The notes beneath the pieces were generated by a model, which did not search any database, had not been told where the DNA came from, and saw nothing but the letters and a program-made list of their open reading frames with translations. The position numbers were made by a program, and so were the translations under genes. Shown piece by piece: positions 48,105 to 59,411 of a DNA stretch of 64,000 nt (positions are counted from its first letter, which is position 1; every line of letters starts with the position of its first letter). The stretch is from Symsagittifera roscoffensis (lineage: Eukaryota > Xenacoelomorpha > Acoela > Convolutidae): NCBI RefSeq assembly GCF_963678635.1, contig NC_087068.1, positions 54,088,213-54,152,212 of the forward strand, written 5' to 3'.

Positions 48105-49621
48105 TTTGGTTTGTTGTTGTTGTTTTGATTTCGGGAGCTACTATGTCTGCTGCTGCTTGCTTCTCTGTGTGTTTTTGTATTTTGTTTTGCTTTTATGTTT
48201 GATGTTAACAGCTCAGTGAAATCTATTTTCTCGAATTGAGTTCTAACTGCATTGCTGACTGTTTCGTTAATTTTCTCACATGATTTAGCGACAGCTTTGG
48301 TGATTGCATCGGTTATCTTTTCGTCCATGGCTTTTTGCACTGCTTTTTCGACTTGATCGGCTATTGTAGTTTCAACAGTTTCTTTAATGTACTGCTGTAT
48401 GTCCTCTTTGCTCATGGTTGGTTGTGGTTTGACTGCTTGAGCGTAGTTGTTTTGCACAGTTCGTTGCAGATGTTTGACTGCTTGAGCGTAGTTTTGCACT
48501 TTTGGTTGTGCTTTTTGGGCTTCGACTTGAGCTGTCTTGTAAACCGGGCATCCTTTGTACTGCGCCGGGTGTTCGCCTCTGCAGTTGATGCATTGAACTT
48601 GCTGCTTTGGAGTTTTGCAGTCTCTGACTGCATGGTTGTCGCCACATCTGAGGCATCGTTGCTGGTTCGGACAGTTTACGGCCATATGGCCGAAATTTTG
48701 GCATTTGTAACACTGTGTTACTCGTGGTTCTGTTTTGGATGCTTCGCATCGTTTTCGTTCGTTGCAGATGTAGACCCCAATGTCGATTGCCTTTCTGCAG
48801 GCTAGGTCATCATCTGTGAAAACTCTGATGAGTTGTGTTGGCTTGTCTAGGCTTCTGCTTTGGATTCGGAAGAGCTTTGCTACCTTGATGTTGTTGATCT
48901 CCTCAAGTTCAGATTGGATGTCAGCTTCGCTGAGTTGTTCACTGACTCTTGAGATAACAAAGCTGGAAGTTTGTTTCTTGTTGGGTTGATTTGTCTTGTG
49001 TTGTCTGCCTCCGATTTTTACTTCCGTGTCGGGAAACAGGTTTTCGAGGTTGGTTTGGGTGATAATTTGGGCTATTTGAGGCGATTCAGGCTTGATTGAA
49101 TAGCCTAGGCCAGTCTTGAGGTCCCTGGTTTGACCAGGATATTGTACTTTAGTCAGGTTACGTATTGATTTGGTGAAAGTCATTCGGCTTGGAATTTTGT
49201 CTTTTGCAAAGCTTATGTAGATAATGTTCGTGAAGTGTTGCTTTGAGCTTGTGAAGGGTCTTTTGTTGCTTTGAGCTTGTGATTCTTCCGCTTTGCGTTT
49301 TCGATTAGTTGCTTGACTTTGCTCCATTGTCGGTTGCCTTTTAGGCGAAGCGTCATCAAGATTGTCTTGCCAGTTTTCTGAATGCATTGTCGGTTGCCCT
49401 TTGGGCACATTCTTGAACTGTTGTCGTTTTACTGTGTTGTAAGCAGCATGTTGATCTTGGTTTGGTCCCATTGTCAGTTGCCTTTGAGGCGAGGCCTTTC
49501 CTTGATCATTGCTTGTTGGTGTCAGGCTTCCTTCGATTATTAACTCGGAATTAGATTCGTCGTCGCTTTGGTCGTAGTTTGCGATTGCTGATGCCATTTG
49601 GGAGTTAAGGGATGATGGCAT
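48101..49621 (-). CDS. retrotransposon ORF1: Gag-like zinc-knuckle protein
   Basis: 506 codons plus stop from the first ATG (49621), which lies just after a C12 run. The frame is open for 26 more codons to a GTG at 49699, but that has no ATG and is preceded by TGA. The order is: a polar N-terminus with four copies of a short motif like KRQPTM or RQLTM, an RRM-like or Jockey pre-knuckle domain before residue 303, then three cysteine knuckles (C304-C317, C323-C335, C344-C358), and a helical lysine-rich tail. The knuckle arrangement, with HPAQYKGC in the third, is typical of Jockey-group Gag proteins. It binds element RNA and forms the particle with ORF2. The stop is fused with the ORF2 start. 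Confidence 0.93.
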   Translation of the reverse strand: MPSSLNSQMASAIANYDQSDDESNSELIIEGSLTPTSNDQGKASPQRQLTMGPNQDQHAAYNTVKRQQFKNVPKGQPTMHSENWQDNLDDASPKRQPTMEQSQATNRKRKAEESQAQSNKRPFTSSKQHFTNIIYISFAKDKIPSRMTFTKSIRNLTKVQYPGQTRDLKTGLGYSIKPESPQIAQIITQTNLENLFPDTEVKIGGRQHKTNQPNKKQTSSFVISRVSEQLSEADIQSELEEINNIKVAKLFRIQSRSLDKPTQLIRVFTDDDLACRKAIDIGVYICNERKRCEASKTEPRVTQCYKCQNFGHMAVNCPNQQRCLRCGDNHAVRDCKTPKQQVQCINCRGEHPAQYKGCPVYKTAQVEAQKAQPKVQNYAQAVKHLQRTVQNNYAQAVKPQPTMSKEDIQQYIKETVETTIADQVEKAVQKAMDEKITDAITKAVAKSCEKINETVSNAVRTQFEKIDFTELLTSNIKAKQNTKTHREASSSRHSSSRNQNNNNKPK

Positions 49622-50392
49622 TGTGGGGGGGGGGGGAGTCTCTTCACTCACTATGTGAGCCGGACTGCTCCTTCTTGCACCGGAGTGCTCCTTCTTCACT
49701 CACTATGTGAGCCGGACTGCTCTTGTGGGGGGGGGGGGGGAGTATCTTCACTCACTATGTGAGCCCGACTGCTCCTTCTTGCACCTTCTTCGTCTTTGTC
49801 CTTCCTTTCTTCCTCTTTTTCCTTCCTTTCTTCCTCTTTGTCCTTCCTCTTCCCTCTAGTCTCTTTCTTCTTGCACCCTCTTCGTCCTTCTGGGCACTTT
49901 CTCCTTCCCTCTAGACCCTCTTCCGTCGGGTTACTCTTGGTAGGTCCAACAATAACGACAGAGTAGAGGTTGTCCAAGTAAGCAATTGCAGACCCGGTCG
50001 CAACGTATCTCTGTCTCCTAGAATGCTAGCACCGCTTTCGCAATGTGTCGCTTAGACTAGGGTGTTATAGGGACCAACCAACTTCTAGATCTGCGTTCGT
50101 GACACTCTCTCGGAGGGACAAAAAGCCAATCAGGACTGCGACCGATCCAAGTCAGAACCCAGGTTGGCTGCGCACCGTTGGGTTTGCAAGTGCCGGTTTG
50201 GGACTTGGTTCCAATAGCACCTTTATACAGGCTTTATCGGCCGACTTATGACTCTTGAAAAAGAGTGCTTTCCTGGGGCAGTTGTTTCCTTGGGTGTAGT
50301 GAAGGCAGTGTAGAGAAGCTCTTGTACATCAGATTGTTGGGTTGTAGATTGTGTAGATCGGTTGTCATCTAGTGGTGTTGTCGTTGTGTTGT
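49622..50392 (-). other. 5' leader of the retrotransposon
   Basis: Contains two long C runs on the sense strand (49740-49727, 14 bases; 49636-49625, 12 bases), three copies of a 29-bp block around CTCACTATGTGAGCC, and an A/G-rich stretch (49795-49900) that reads as Lys-Glu repeats in one frame. That frame (49977-49696) is open for 93 codons but starts with TTG and has no ATG. It ends in a GAGTGA overlapping the GTG of the extended ORF1 frame. I treat this as an internal-promoter leader, not a gene. Confidence 0.6.
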
Positions 50393-50412
50393 CGAAACTC
50401 AGATCTACTTAA
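50393..50412 (+). repeat. 20-bp target-site duplication, right copy
   Basis: Identical to 45250-45269. Host sequence resumes at CAACCCCCCTT. Confidence 0.85.
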
Positions 50413-51513
50413 CAACCCCCCTTATTGTATCTGCTAAAGAATCTCCACCCCTGAAATTAAAAACATAAATTCGCACAAGAGCTTTGTGTGTAAATTCTGA
50501 TTTTGCTGCATTCTGATTGGTCGAAAGTTCGCTGCAGGTAATCTTATTAACGATCTCCTCCTCTTTCCTAAAAGAGGATTTGTTAAGAAGATCCCGTAAA
50601 TCTGCTTTAAGAAATTTCGACGTTATGTTAATTTCAATTTTAGTTTCCGTTGATGTCTAGACAGTTGCTCTTTTTAATTATTTTTATCTGTCCGAACTTT
50701 TTGCAACTATCTATACTTTTGCAGTTTTTTTGATAGGGACTGAACTTATTTGTGGGAATATCCCAAATACAGTGCTGATTTAAATTATCCGGACAAAACG
50801 AACAAAACTTGAATTTTCAAACACCTTTTTCTCAAATTGGGTTAAGGTTAGACAAAAAGTGAAGAGAACAAAAGTTGCTTAGAATTTGGTCAGAATTATT
50901 ATGGTGCATTTTTTGCTCCGAAATTCTCAACCAAAATTTCACCCCAAAAATGGGTCATTTTGGCTGTTTTTATTTAATCAATAAATACGAGATCAAATTT
51001 TTCTAGTTTTCATGGGCTCAAGGATGCTAAAATATTTCGCAGCTAGGCAAAAAAGGTTCTGTTTTCCTCAGAAAAAATGTGTTTCAGGCACGCGGTTATC
51101 AAAATACATGTATCCAAAACAGTCATTTAACAGAACATATATCACTTTGTACAATTGTGTCTATATTGCCCAGGAACCGATTTCAATTTTTGATGGCGCA
51201 TATCTGTGCTAATTTAGAGCTAGATTTTTTGGAAATAACAATCTTATTTCCTCTAAATTTTGAAAAGATGAAAAATTATATTATAATTAATTAAACCGAT
51301 GCGCGATAGCAATCCTTGTTTCAAGAATTTGTGAAATTAAGATTGTCATAATTTGATTAGACTTTAAAAGTTTCTACCTATCTAAACTGATCCATTTCAG
51401 CAAAAGATCGTAATAAGATTCTTTTACTTGCTCGGGTGTATATTTAATCGGTAATTTTCGCCCTTTGGAGAAAAGTGATTGTTTCAAGTAAACTTTTTGT
51501 TTCCTTTTGATAG
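50413..51513. repeat. dispersed-repeat fragments upstream of the TMEM272-like gene
   Basis: 50665-50720 matches the foldback family of 13666 (GTTGCTCTTTTTAATTATT, CTGTCCGAACTTTTTGCAAC). 50790-50970 matches the repeat at 13110. The rest (to 51513) must hold the missing first exon of the downstream gene if it lies nearby, but I could not identify an ATG followed by a phase-0 donor with confidence. Confidence 0.5.
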
Positions 51514-54500
51514 AATTATCAAAGTATCAATGCTGGCTATCAAGAAGAAGGGCTGCCGCAGTACCAGGAAGATGAAGGTATGGTTGCTTTCTTTAATCTT
51601 TCTTTTATATCTGTGTTGTTTTTGTGTGCCTTGAAGTTGAACTGTTCCTAGAACAATAGATGGGCAGTTTAGAGACTAATTAACAGTTTCACTAGCTCTA
51701 CCTGATAAAAATTTCAATGAAAAATTTCTTATCACGGAAATTTGGTCACCGTTTTTTCTCAATGATGTTTTTCGAAGTTTTTCGAAGTTTGTTTGGTAAA
51801 AATCAAATCAAAAATGAAAAGGTTGTAATTTGACAACAATTCAAAGTCATTTGATTTCATTGCGATACCTGACTTTGTGTGGCAGGAAGCTTAAGAAAAA
51901 CAACACATATGAAAACGGGTTGAATTTACATAAATTAAATTCGCTTTGTTAAAAAAAAGTAACACAAACTGATTAGGCTATTCCAAATATATTTAATCTA
52001 AATTTACTTATTTGTTTCAACCAGTCGATACCACATAGCATTGCTGTTTATCAGCTGCAAGGAAGGGGCAAGGGTAGCCAATTCCCACTGGCTGCTTGAA
52101 TCGAAAAATTGGCTCAAATTTTTTCCAATCTTCCTGGCAATGATGAAAAACACTTGTTCAAGCATCCTGACAAACTCTAAATAAAAAAAATTATGAAAAC
52201 AATTTATTTTTAAAGATTGATTTGAAAAACAGCCTGAAAAAAAACATCATAAGAATGTTGGAAGGTTACTGAAATACAATCGAAGAAATATATTGCTAAA
52301 CAGGACTTTTGAAAAAATCAGACAAAATTATGACTTTACTGTCACATAATCACCCCACTTGAAGATGAATTCAACGGTGTAACGAGTGGTTTTAGAAAGT
52401 TGAATATCAATACTAAATTTGTTTGTCATAGACTACTCAATCCGCATTCCCTGCTGACCCGAAAATATTTTTAAGGGGGAAGCGCGCGCCGAAAAAACGC
52501 AATTTTTGTTAAAAGTTTTACAAAAACAACTTTTTGGCCTGTTTTTTCAAGAAAATGGTCAAAATTTCGAAAATCCGCCTAGATCCGCCCCTACCGGTAG
52601 GCTGAGAAGAAGAAAAAGAGCCCTACTAAAATTATGGTGATTTTAGGTCCTGACGCACCTCCGTCTTACAACTCAATTTTTGGGGAGTCGGGCGAGGACA
52701 AGGTTTCATTCGTCAGGAAAGTAATCATAATTCTTATGGAAACAAGTAAGTTTTCAATTGAATTTAACCCAGAGGGCATGGCTTTTTTCAGGTTTCCATT
52801 TAAGTTAGCCATCTAAGTTACTATACAATGTGCTCTAAAAATATTCACACCGCGCAATTTGCATGTAATTAAAAGAAGTTTCACTGATTCTCACTAACGC
52901 GTTGAAAAACAGTTACAGAATTAAAGGGAAAATTTCCTTGCAAGCAATTCAGACAAATAGTATTCTAACTTTGCGCACTGATCAAAATGATTTAAGATTG
53001 ATTTTACTGGAAAAAACTGAAAAGATTAAATTCAGATCGATTTTAGATTGACAAAAGATGTAGAAAAAATTGAAAAAATTAACTTTGATTTCAATCAGTT
53101 TAAAATCAATTAAAGTTAATCTTAAATCCAGGCTATTAACTTTGATCCAAACGAATTTTTTTATTTTTAAATCGATTTTTTCAGTCTTCATTTGTCTTTG
53201 GTTTTAGGGTATTTAATTTAAACTTATATCGATTTGAAAAGATTTCGTTGTTATTAGATATTTGTTTCGAGCTTACATTGCATTTATAGTTTAATCGCTT
53301 ATCAATCATTTTCTATCCCCTATCCACGCTACAAAAGTATCATAGATCAGATTTCTTTTGACCATTTTCTGGATTTGTTATACAGGTTTCGGAGCACAAA
53401 ACCCACGTGAAAGTAACCATTTTCTTGGTTTTTTTCTTAAGTTTTGCTCAAAACTGTCATTCAAATGATAACTTCTAGTACTTCATTGATAATTTTGATC
53501 TCCAAATCTGATTAGCATCGACAATTTTCTTGATTTGTTACATAGGTGTTTGCTCAAAATCTGATTTACAATATGATCTTCTACATTTTGATTACTTTTT
53601 TGATCTAAATCTGGTTTGTATTGACGTTTTTTAAATCTCAATAACATCCTGCAAGTCGTTTTATTTTTTTAAACTTTCAGGAAAAAAAAACATTTCTAAA
53701 GCATATTTTTGCAGTTTTAGCGAAGTCTTTGAATTATATTGATTTGAAATGGACTTTTTGATACTAAAACTGATCTCTTCAGGGGTATTTTGAAATGAAA
53801 TAGATTGAACGTTAGCCAACATCGGATGGATTTAAGTAGGATTCGGATTTGTTTTAATGGATAGGAAAATCCATTTAGGTCGACTTAAATCTATTTTTAG
53901 ACACTTAAACTGATCTCAAAATTTAAATATAATATCGATTTACACAATCTTTTTCATTTCCTAAAATATACATTCTCACTTTCCGAACACCGATTCAATT
54001 TAATGCTAAACAGTTTTCTCAGTGCAAGTGTCCAATTTCAAATAGCTTCGAACGGCTCTATTATTAAACAAGCAAACTTTTTCATTGCGTCTCCTTTCTG
54101 ACCATTCTTTTTTTTTTCATTTTGCTTTCAATTTTTTTATGGTTATTTTGATATGTGATACTTTTTCACAGTTTCGGTCTGTTTAGATGAATGATAAAGC
54201 GCTCTCAAAATGGTCCGTAATTATAAAACAGAACAATCAAAACTGAATTTAACTATAATCTATGTTTCAATTTTTTTGGAAGTTTCAATAACGTTAATTT
54301 TTGTTTCTTTCCATTCTAGCTAAGCCAGACTATTTGCAAACTCTAATCGCAAAATATATTTTTTTAAATGTTTTGGGGTTGATTAAAATTGACGTCCAAC
54401 AATTGACATTCCAGCAACGTTCTAGAAGACTAATCTGGTAAATCTGTATGAAAGAATATATTTTTGCTTTATTAGAAAGAAGGTCATTTTTACTAAGCAA

Positions 54501-57500
54501 AACTCAAATTCTTTGCTTAAAAACAAACTTTAAACGTTTTGCCCAATTTGTGGAGATGTTACATTTCATGTAACGTTTTTGGGCTGAGTTTTCGTGCTTC
54601 TTTTGATATAGTTTTCTTGTCAATTAATGGGTTAACCTTACCGTAGCTCTCAATTAGGTAAGAAAACGCCAAATACGGTTCCCAATACCGCAAAATAAAC
54701 TGCACCGGATTAGATCTGGTGAAATAATTAGCTAATTTTATTTTTTTTGTTTAATCCTAGCCCAAAGCCCAATTTCAGGAAAACGCTTTTGAATTTTCAA
54801 ATTTTGTTCCTTTTTTCTTGATAATTCAAAACAGCGCAATAATTGAAAATGTTTTGTTTATTTCAGTTATTCTCACAGTGTCTGTGGTACTGTTGCTGTC
54901 CATCCCAATCACTATGATTGTCATTGGTAAGGTCACAAAAAAAACTATATCTCAGTGTGACCCGAATGTGGACTTTGGGGAAAGCAGATCGACACTTTCG
55001 CCACTAGAGGCCAAATGTGTCACTAATTTCAGAAAAAAAACGTGAAATCTTTTTTAAAAATGTTTCTTTGTAGGCTATAAAGATTAAATCGTTATGAAAA
55101 CCAGCCGAAATTTCAACCAGCCAAAAATACATAAGTGTTTTATAATAGTTATGTAACAATTATGCAACAGCTACAAAAGTTATGGAAACTTCATTTATAT
55201 GATGTAACTTTTTAGCTGGCTGATATACTATGCGAATTTTTAGTTGGTTTATACTTCTGCTGGTTTGTTTACTCGCATAGGTAATACTTCAGCTAGTTTG
55301 TTTGCTCGCATAGATTAATGATCAGTAGGGAGTAAAAACGTGTTTTATTTTGCAAAAACATTTCATAGGCTCTTTAGAGTGTTCCAGGCCTCTTTCTGTA
55401 AATTCCAAGTTTGATTATTTTTTCTTAAATAAAAAAAAGATTTGAAACTACGCATGTGGACGATTTTAATCATTTTCAATAGATCTTGAAATTTTCTATT
55501 GCAGCATCACAGCTTAAGCAAAAATAACACATCCAATGACACAAAGAAAAATCGTGGAAAGCGCGGTGAGAAGAGCATTGAAAAAAATCATTAAAAAACC
55601 AAAAAACAAAATTTTTTCTTGAAAACCAAAGTTTGCCTGCGTTGAAACTGCCGTCAAAAAAATCAAAATTTTGTTTACAGGCTACCGCTTCAGTTCTCTG
55701 TGAAAAACTCTTGCGCCCCAGTTTATAGCTCACCAGTTTTTTTTTGGATTATTTCTTCATCGGGCAATTTTTTTTTGGATTATTTTTTCATCGGAATTGC
55801 ATTTTCTTCAAGCTCAGTTGCTGGTGAGGCGAAATTTGGTAACATGCAACAGTGCGTCACAGGTGACAATTCGTAACAGGCGACAGTCTGTACCAAGGCA
55901 TTGGTGCTCCGCTGAGCTCCGCTGCGCTTTCATCCTTCATAAGAGGAACACTACGCGTGAATCAGTGTTCTCTGCTTATTCTACTATTACCAATTGTCGC
56001 TTGTTACGAATTGTCGCCTCACGTCAGTTTTCGTCAGATTTAAACTCCAGGAAAAGCTGCAACGTTTTTCAAAACCTGGAGCTGAAAAAATGTTTTCTCA
56101 CAAAATTTATCCTTCAAAGCATACAAACTCCCCTCCTTCAAAACATACACATACGTACTAAGGAAAAATATTTGCTCATACGATGCCGAAAGATGCTATA
56201 GAACCGATATAATATAAGTCGAAAGCTTTGAAACCGATAAAGTGAAAAAAGTTAAAAAGAACAAAAAATGAATACCCAGGTATTTTAAAAGCTGAAAAGC
56301 TCAAAATTCGTCTATTGATTGACAAATGTACAGATTGGAAGATCATGTGAACAAAGATATTTACGGGGGGGGGGAATCTAGTATTCATAATACGAGGCCA
56401 AACTGTGCACTGGATAGGCGCGTAATTTTGTGTCTGTATGTTCGTGGATTCCAGAGACAAATCTTTTAACATATTCCAAAATATAAGCAAAACTGAAGTG
56501 GAATCCGCAAACAAAAAGCGGATTGCACTTACAATTTGGGGATTGCGCAACAGCTCATTGTAACTATACACATGTCTTATTATTTGTTTGTGGATTTAAC
56601 AAACTGCTCTGGATTCCGCAAATACAGTTGCAGATTCCTCAAATTCGCCCATATATGGAACGGTTTTGAGCGGTACAACAATTTAAGTATTCGTTTGTGG
56701 AAACCAAAAAGGCGAAGAACATCAAATAAAAGTAGCAATCTTGTGGATTCCGCGACAAATCTAATTTTGGCTTGTTGCGGAATCCGCTTACAATGCACAA
56801 AATGCACAGTTTGGCCTCGTAACGAATCAAGAAGTTGCAACGCTGCTTATGATCTGAACAGATTTTTTTTAAATTAAAATCTAAGATCTTATCTAAAAAT
56901 TATCTTCAAAGAAAAAAGTCAAAAGTTGAAGAAAAAAACATCTGGCACAACTAATTTGGAAGAAGAAAATGAAATTGTTCAAATAAAATTGGTTTTATGC
57001 AAGAGTTTACAGAACAAAAAACGAACTTTTATATTATTAGACCAGTTAAAGTTTTTTTGGACTTTGTTCGAAAAGCATTTATGTTTGAATCTAAATGTTT
57101 TACACCTGACTTCGCCACTAGGAGCAATTAAACTTGACGACTGTCCCGTAGAGAAGTTCATCCCGAAGTGGCTCCTGATTACCGGTTGTTTCTGTCTTCC
57201 CCATAATCTTCACTATTTGGGACGGCAGGTTCTTCTTCAAGTTTTGTTTTTTTTTGGTATGCGAGCCTGTTTTAGTTGATAAACTATTGAAACTGATCAT
57301 ACATACTGTTCATTTTTAAAATGTATTTCTCAAAGTTTCTGCAGAATATCCAAAAATCAAGCCTATTTTGTTTATTAAAAATTTGAAATTCCTTTTACAG
57401 ACTGTTCATTTTAAAACTTTCAAAACGCAAACAAGTCTATTTTTTTGTAAACAATTGGAACTACTTAAGCACATTTTTTTGAAAAGTTAATTATTTAAGT

Positions 57501-58340
57501 TTTCTCACTACTTAAATATACTTTTTTGGAAAAAAAAATTTCACATTTTGAGTTTTCTCAAAAAGTCCAAAAACGATAACTGTGTTTTAGCTGTACAACA
57601 AAACGAATAACCAAGACGGCAAGAATGCGATCAAAAACACACTTAAGTGGATTTTATATCTCTTCTTCTTCGCATGGTTCATTGCAGGTCACATTTTTAC
57701 AATCTAGAATATTTCTTCCAAAAAGTATAATATATTGATGTTTAAGATTTTAAAGAATTAATTCAAGTAGTTTCACGCATTTTTGAATTTTTTAAAACAT
57801 CAGCTGGAGAAACTCGTCGCTTTTATATCAAATAGCTCTTTTGTTACTACATAAAAAATGCCAAGTTTGTAATTGTGGATATGGACATAGCTAGAGAGAT
57901 CTTTTACTTTTATTTATCAAATCAGCTATTAAACTACATAATTTTTTTTAATAACAAAGTACCACAGCACCGAAATCAGTAGTAGGTATTTGGAGCAAGA
58001 TTTTGAGAAAAAAACGAAAGTTAGAATTTTGCGGCTAAGCCAACCCGCGCCATGTTCCCTCAACCTCCCCCCCCCCCCCCCCCCCCCACCCCCCCCCCTT
58101 CTCGGAGTTAGATGTGCCCAAATACCTACCACTGAAGTTTGTGTTTCAGGAAGTGTCTGGGTGTTCCGAACATGTAGTGATGTGTCATATACAGAAGGTT
58201 CCGAGCATTATTGCGACCCTCTGGTGTTTGCGTTTTCGTTCTGGACTCTAATGATCGCCTCATTATGCCTGGGCATGGGCTGTATCTATTACTACTGGCC
58301 ACTAAGTTTAGTCCTAAGAAGAAGAGCCGCTGATTCCTAA
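51514..58340 (+). CDS. TMEM272-like four-helix membrane protein (first exon missing)
   Basis: Six exons in phase: 51514-51577, 52647-52745, 54867-54926, 57122-57228, 57591-57687 and 58150-58340 (stop TAA). They give 205 residues without an initiator Met, so one short 5' exon (phase 0 end) is missing. The cytosolic N-terminus carries APPSYNSIFGE, a motif common in this family. Helix 1 ends IPITMIVIGAIKLDDCPVE, whose last part crosses the exon 3/4 junction; helix 2 is FIPKWLLITGCFCL; helix 3 is KWILYLFFFAWFIAGSVWVF, spanning the exon 5/6 junction; helix 4 is LVFAFSFWTLMIASLCLGMG after the conserved YCDP. The tail is short and basic. The family is small multipass membrane proteins of unknown function, expanded in many invertebrates. 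Donors are GTATGG, GTAAGT, GTAAGG, GTTCTT and GTCACA; the last two are weak but are fixed by phase and by conserved residues. Introns hold two MITEs and a long C run. Confidence 0.85.
55824..56022. mobile_element. 199-bp inverted-repeat element in an intron
   Basis: Ends are GTGAGGCGAAATTTGGTAAC (55824-55843) and GTTACGAATTGTCGCCTCAC (56003-56022), inverted repeats with 3 mismatches in 20. A subterminal GACAATTCGTAACAGGCGAC is also repeated in inverse. Lies in the third visible intron of the TMEM272-like gene. The array at 11375 is built from its end motif. Confidence 0.75.
56391..56821. mobile_element. 431-bp MITE with perfect 19-bp TIRs and TA ends
   Basis: TACGAGGCCAAACTGTGCA at the left is repeated exactly in inverse at the right (56803-56821). 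Both ends border TA, the usual target duplication of Tc1/mariner-type elements. It encodes no protein and depends on a transposase elsewhere. It sits in the same intron as the element at 55824. Related copies lie at 59240 and 62557. Confidence 0.85.
58067..58098 (+). repeat. 32-bp C run with one A
   Basis: C tract interrupted by a single A at 58088, about 50 bp upstream of the last acceptor of the TMEM272-like gene. Length may be unstable or misassembled. Confidence 0.8.
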
Positions 58341-58657
58341 AATTACCAAGAAATAGATACCAAACTGTAAATAAGACTTCTAATTTGGACTTGAAAATAT
58401 TTTTTGACGGAAGAACAAGGGACTATTCAAGACTTAATTTGTCTACTACAAAAATTCTCACTCCTCATACCTGAAATTGCCTGGATGTTTTCATAATTAG
58501 AATTAAAATCTACTTCACGAGAATGTAAATTAATACTTGTTTTTATGAGTAATTGCTATTACTGCGCCGTGATGAAACAACACCGATTGTGTAACACATC
58601 CAAAAATTGTTTTCGTTTGAAGCGAATAGAAAACACGCGTCACCTAATAATAAAGAA

Positions 58658-59156
58658 GACTGCTCCTATCAGAGCAAAGCCCTGAATGTTCCGACAGCTT
58701 TTAAGGTCTATGGAGCAGTGATAACATAAAACATTGAATTTACATTGAGTTTTTTTTGTAAAAATCATTTCCCATACGGCATCTAAAAACAAAGTGATAG
58801 ATTTGGCTCTCAAAAACAAATCGATTATAGCAAATAAGCTTCCTTCAACCAATTCGAAACAATTTCTAAGACGGATTGAATTTCCACTTATGCGTTAATA
58901 GCGCGAAATGGAAATATATCGCGCGTTAATTGTCCCAAATTGGCTAAAATGGCAATCTTAAAACCCCCTTAAGTTTAAGGAAATTTATCACAGGTGAAAC
59001 ATGTTTTATAATTTAAGCTCAGGAAAAAAATGGCTTTTGTATGATATAAAAACTTTCCGTCAACAATGGCTAGTTAAAAAGTCGAAAATAGTCATAAGAA
59101 AAAACCCTCCCCGAGCACAAATATTCCGTTAATTTCGTTACGAATGTCGGAGCAAT
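58658..59156 (+). mobile_element. ~500-bp interspersed element, copy B
   Basis: Same order of motifs as 29511-30034, from GACTGCTCCTATCAGAGC to GAATGTCGGAGCAATA. It shares its insertion point with copy C, so both descend from one insertion that was then duplicated with its flank. Confidence 0.8.
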
Positions 59157-59239
59157 AACTACCACTATCAACAAAAGTTCAACTAAAAAAATTTTGATTC
59201 GAGTAGTTTAGTTAAAACTATCCATTATTCGACTCACAT

Positions 59240-59411
59240 TACCAGGCCAAACTGTGCACTGGATAGGAGCACAATTTTGTGTCTGTATGCTCCTGGATTC
59301 CAGAGACAAGTCTTTAAACATGTTAAAATTTTGACGGAACGATCATAGAGAAGGAAAGATCAAAAGAAGAACAAAAGGAGCGTTCTTGTTGCGAAATTCG
59401 CTTACAATGTT
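59240..59411. mobile_element. right-truncated TA-MITE copy
   Basis: Left end TACCAGGCCAAACTGTGCAC and about 170 bp match the copy at 62557. The match stops at CTTACAATG, before the right TIR. Confidence 0.7.

Larger units (their letters stand above)
45270..50392 (-). mobile_element. full-length Jockey-clade non-LTR retrotransposon
   Basis: A 5.1-kb element on the minus strand with a 5' leader (about 50392-49622), ORF1 (nucleic-acid-binding Gag), ORF2 (endonuclease plus reverse transcriptase) and a 170-bp 3' tail. It copies itself by target-primed reverse transcription. The perfect 20-bp flanking duplication marks its ends. Its base composition (T/G-rich on the plus strand, moderate GC) differs sharply from the host. 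The 3' end (ACACATACTTACA on the minus strand) has no poly(A). The tail contains a second copy of about 86 bp of the ORF2 3' end (45347-45433 versus 45434-45530). Both frames are intact and the duplication is perfect, so it inserted recently and may be active. Confidence 0.92.
58413..59411 (+). repeat. duplicated 3' flank of the TMEM272-like gene, copy 1
   Basis: Starts AAGACTTAATTTGTCTACT-like just after the stop codon. Shared landmarks with copies 2 and 3 are ATGTTTTCATAATTAGAATT, GCCGTGATGAAACA, TAACTACCACT-TCAACAAAA and AACTATCCATTATTCGACTC. It carries the ~500-bp element (58658-59156) and a right-truncated TA-MITE (59240-59411). Confidence 0.85.

Noticed and set aside
49622-49699. Extending ORF1 to the GTG at 49699
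   Set aside because: No ATG in this part and a TGA immediately upstream. The first ATG, at 49621, is the better start.
45367-49914. Plus-strand open frames across the retrotransposon (for example 47589-47969 and 48335-48805)
   Set aside because: Shadows of the two minus-strand frames; no motifs of their own.
49696-49977. An extra reading frame upstream of retrotransposon ORF1
   Set aside because: It starts with TTG, has no ATG and is low-complexity Lys/Glu followed by a homopolymer. Treated as leader sequence.
52634-52646. ATG at 52634 as the start of the TMEM272-like protein
   Set aside because: The bases before 52647 end in TTTTAG, a good acceptor, and the exon at 51514-51577 joins there in phase with a matching polar N-terminus. 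The ATG would be a second-best model.
54818-55045. A 75-codon stand-alone membrane protein
   Set aside because: Only 54867-54926 is an exon. The remainder is intron read-through past a GTAAGG donor.
56926-57279. A 117-codon stand-alone protein
   Set aside because: Only 57122-57228 fits the TMEM272-like gene; the N-terminal part is intronic.
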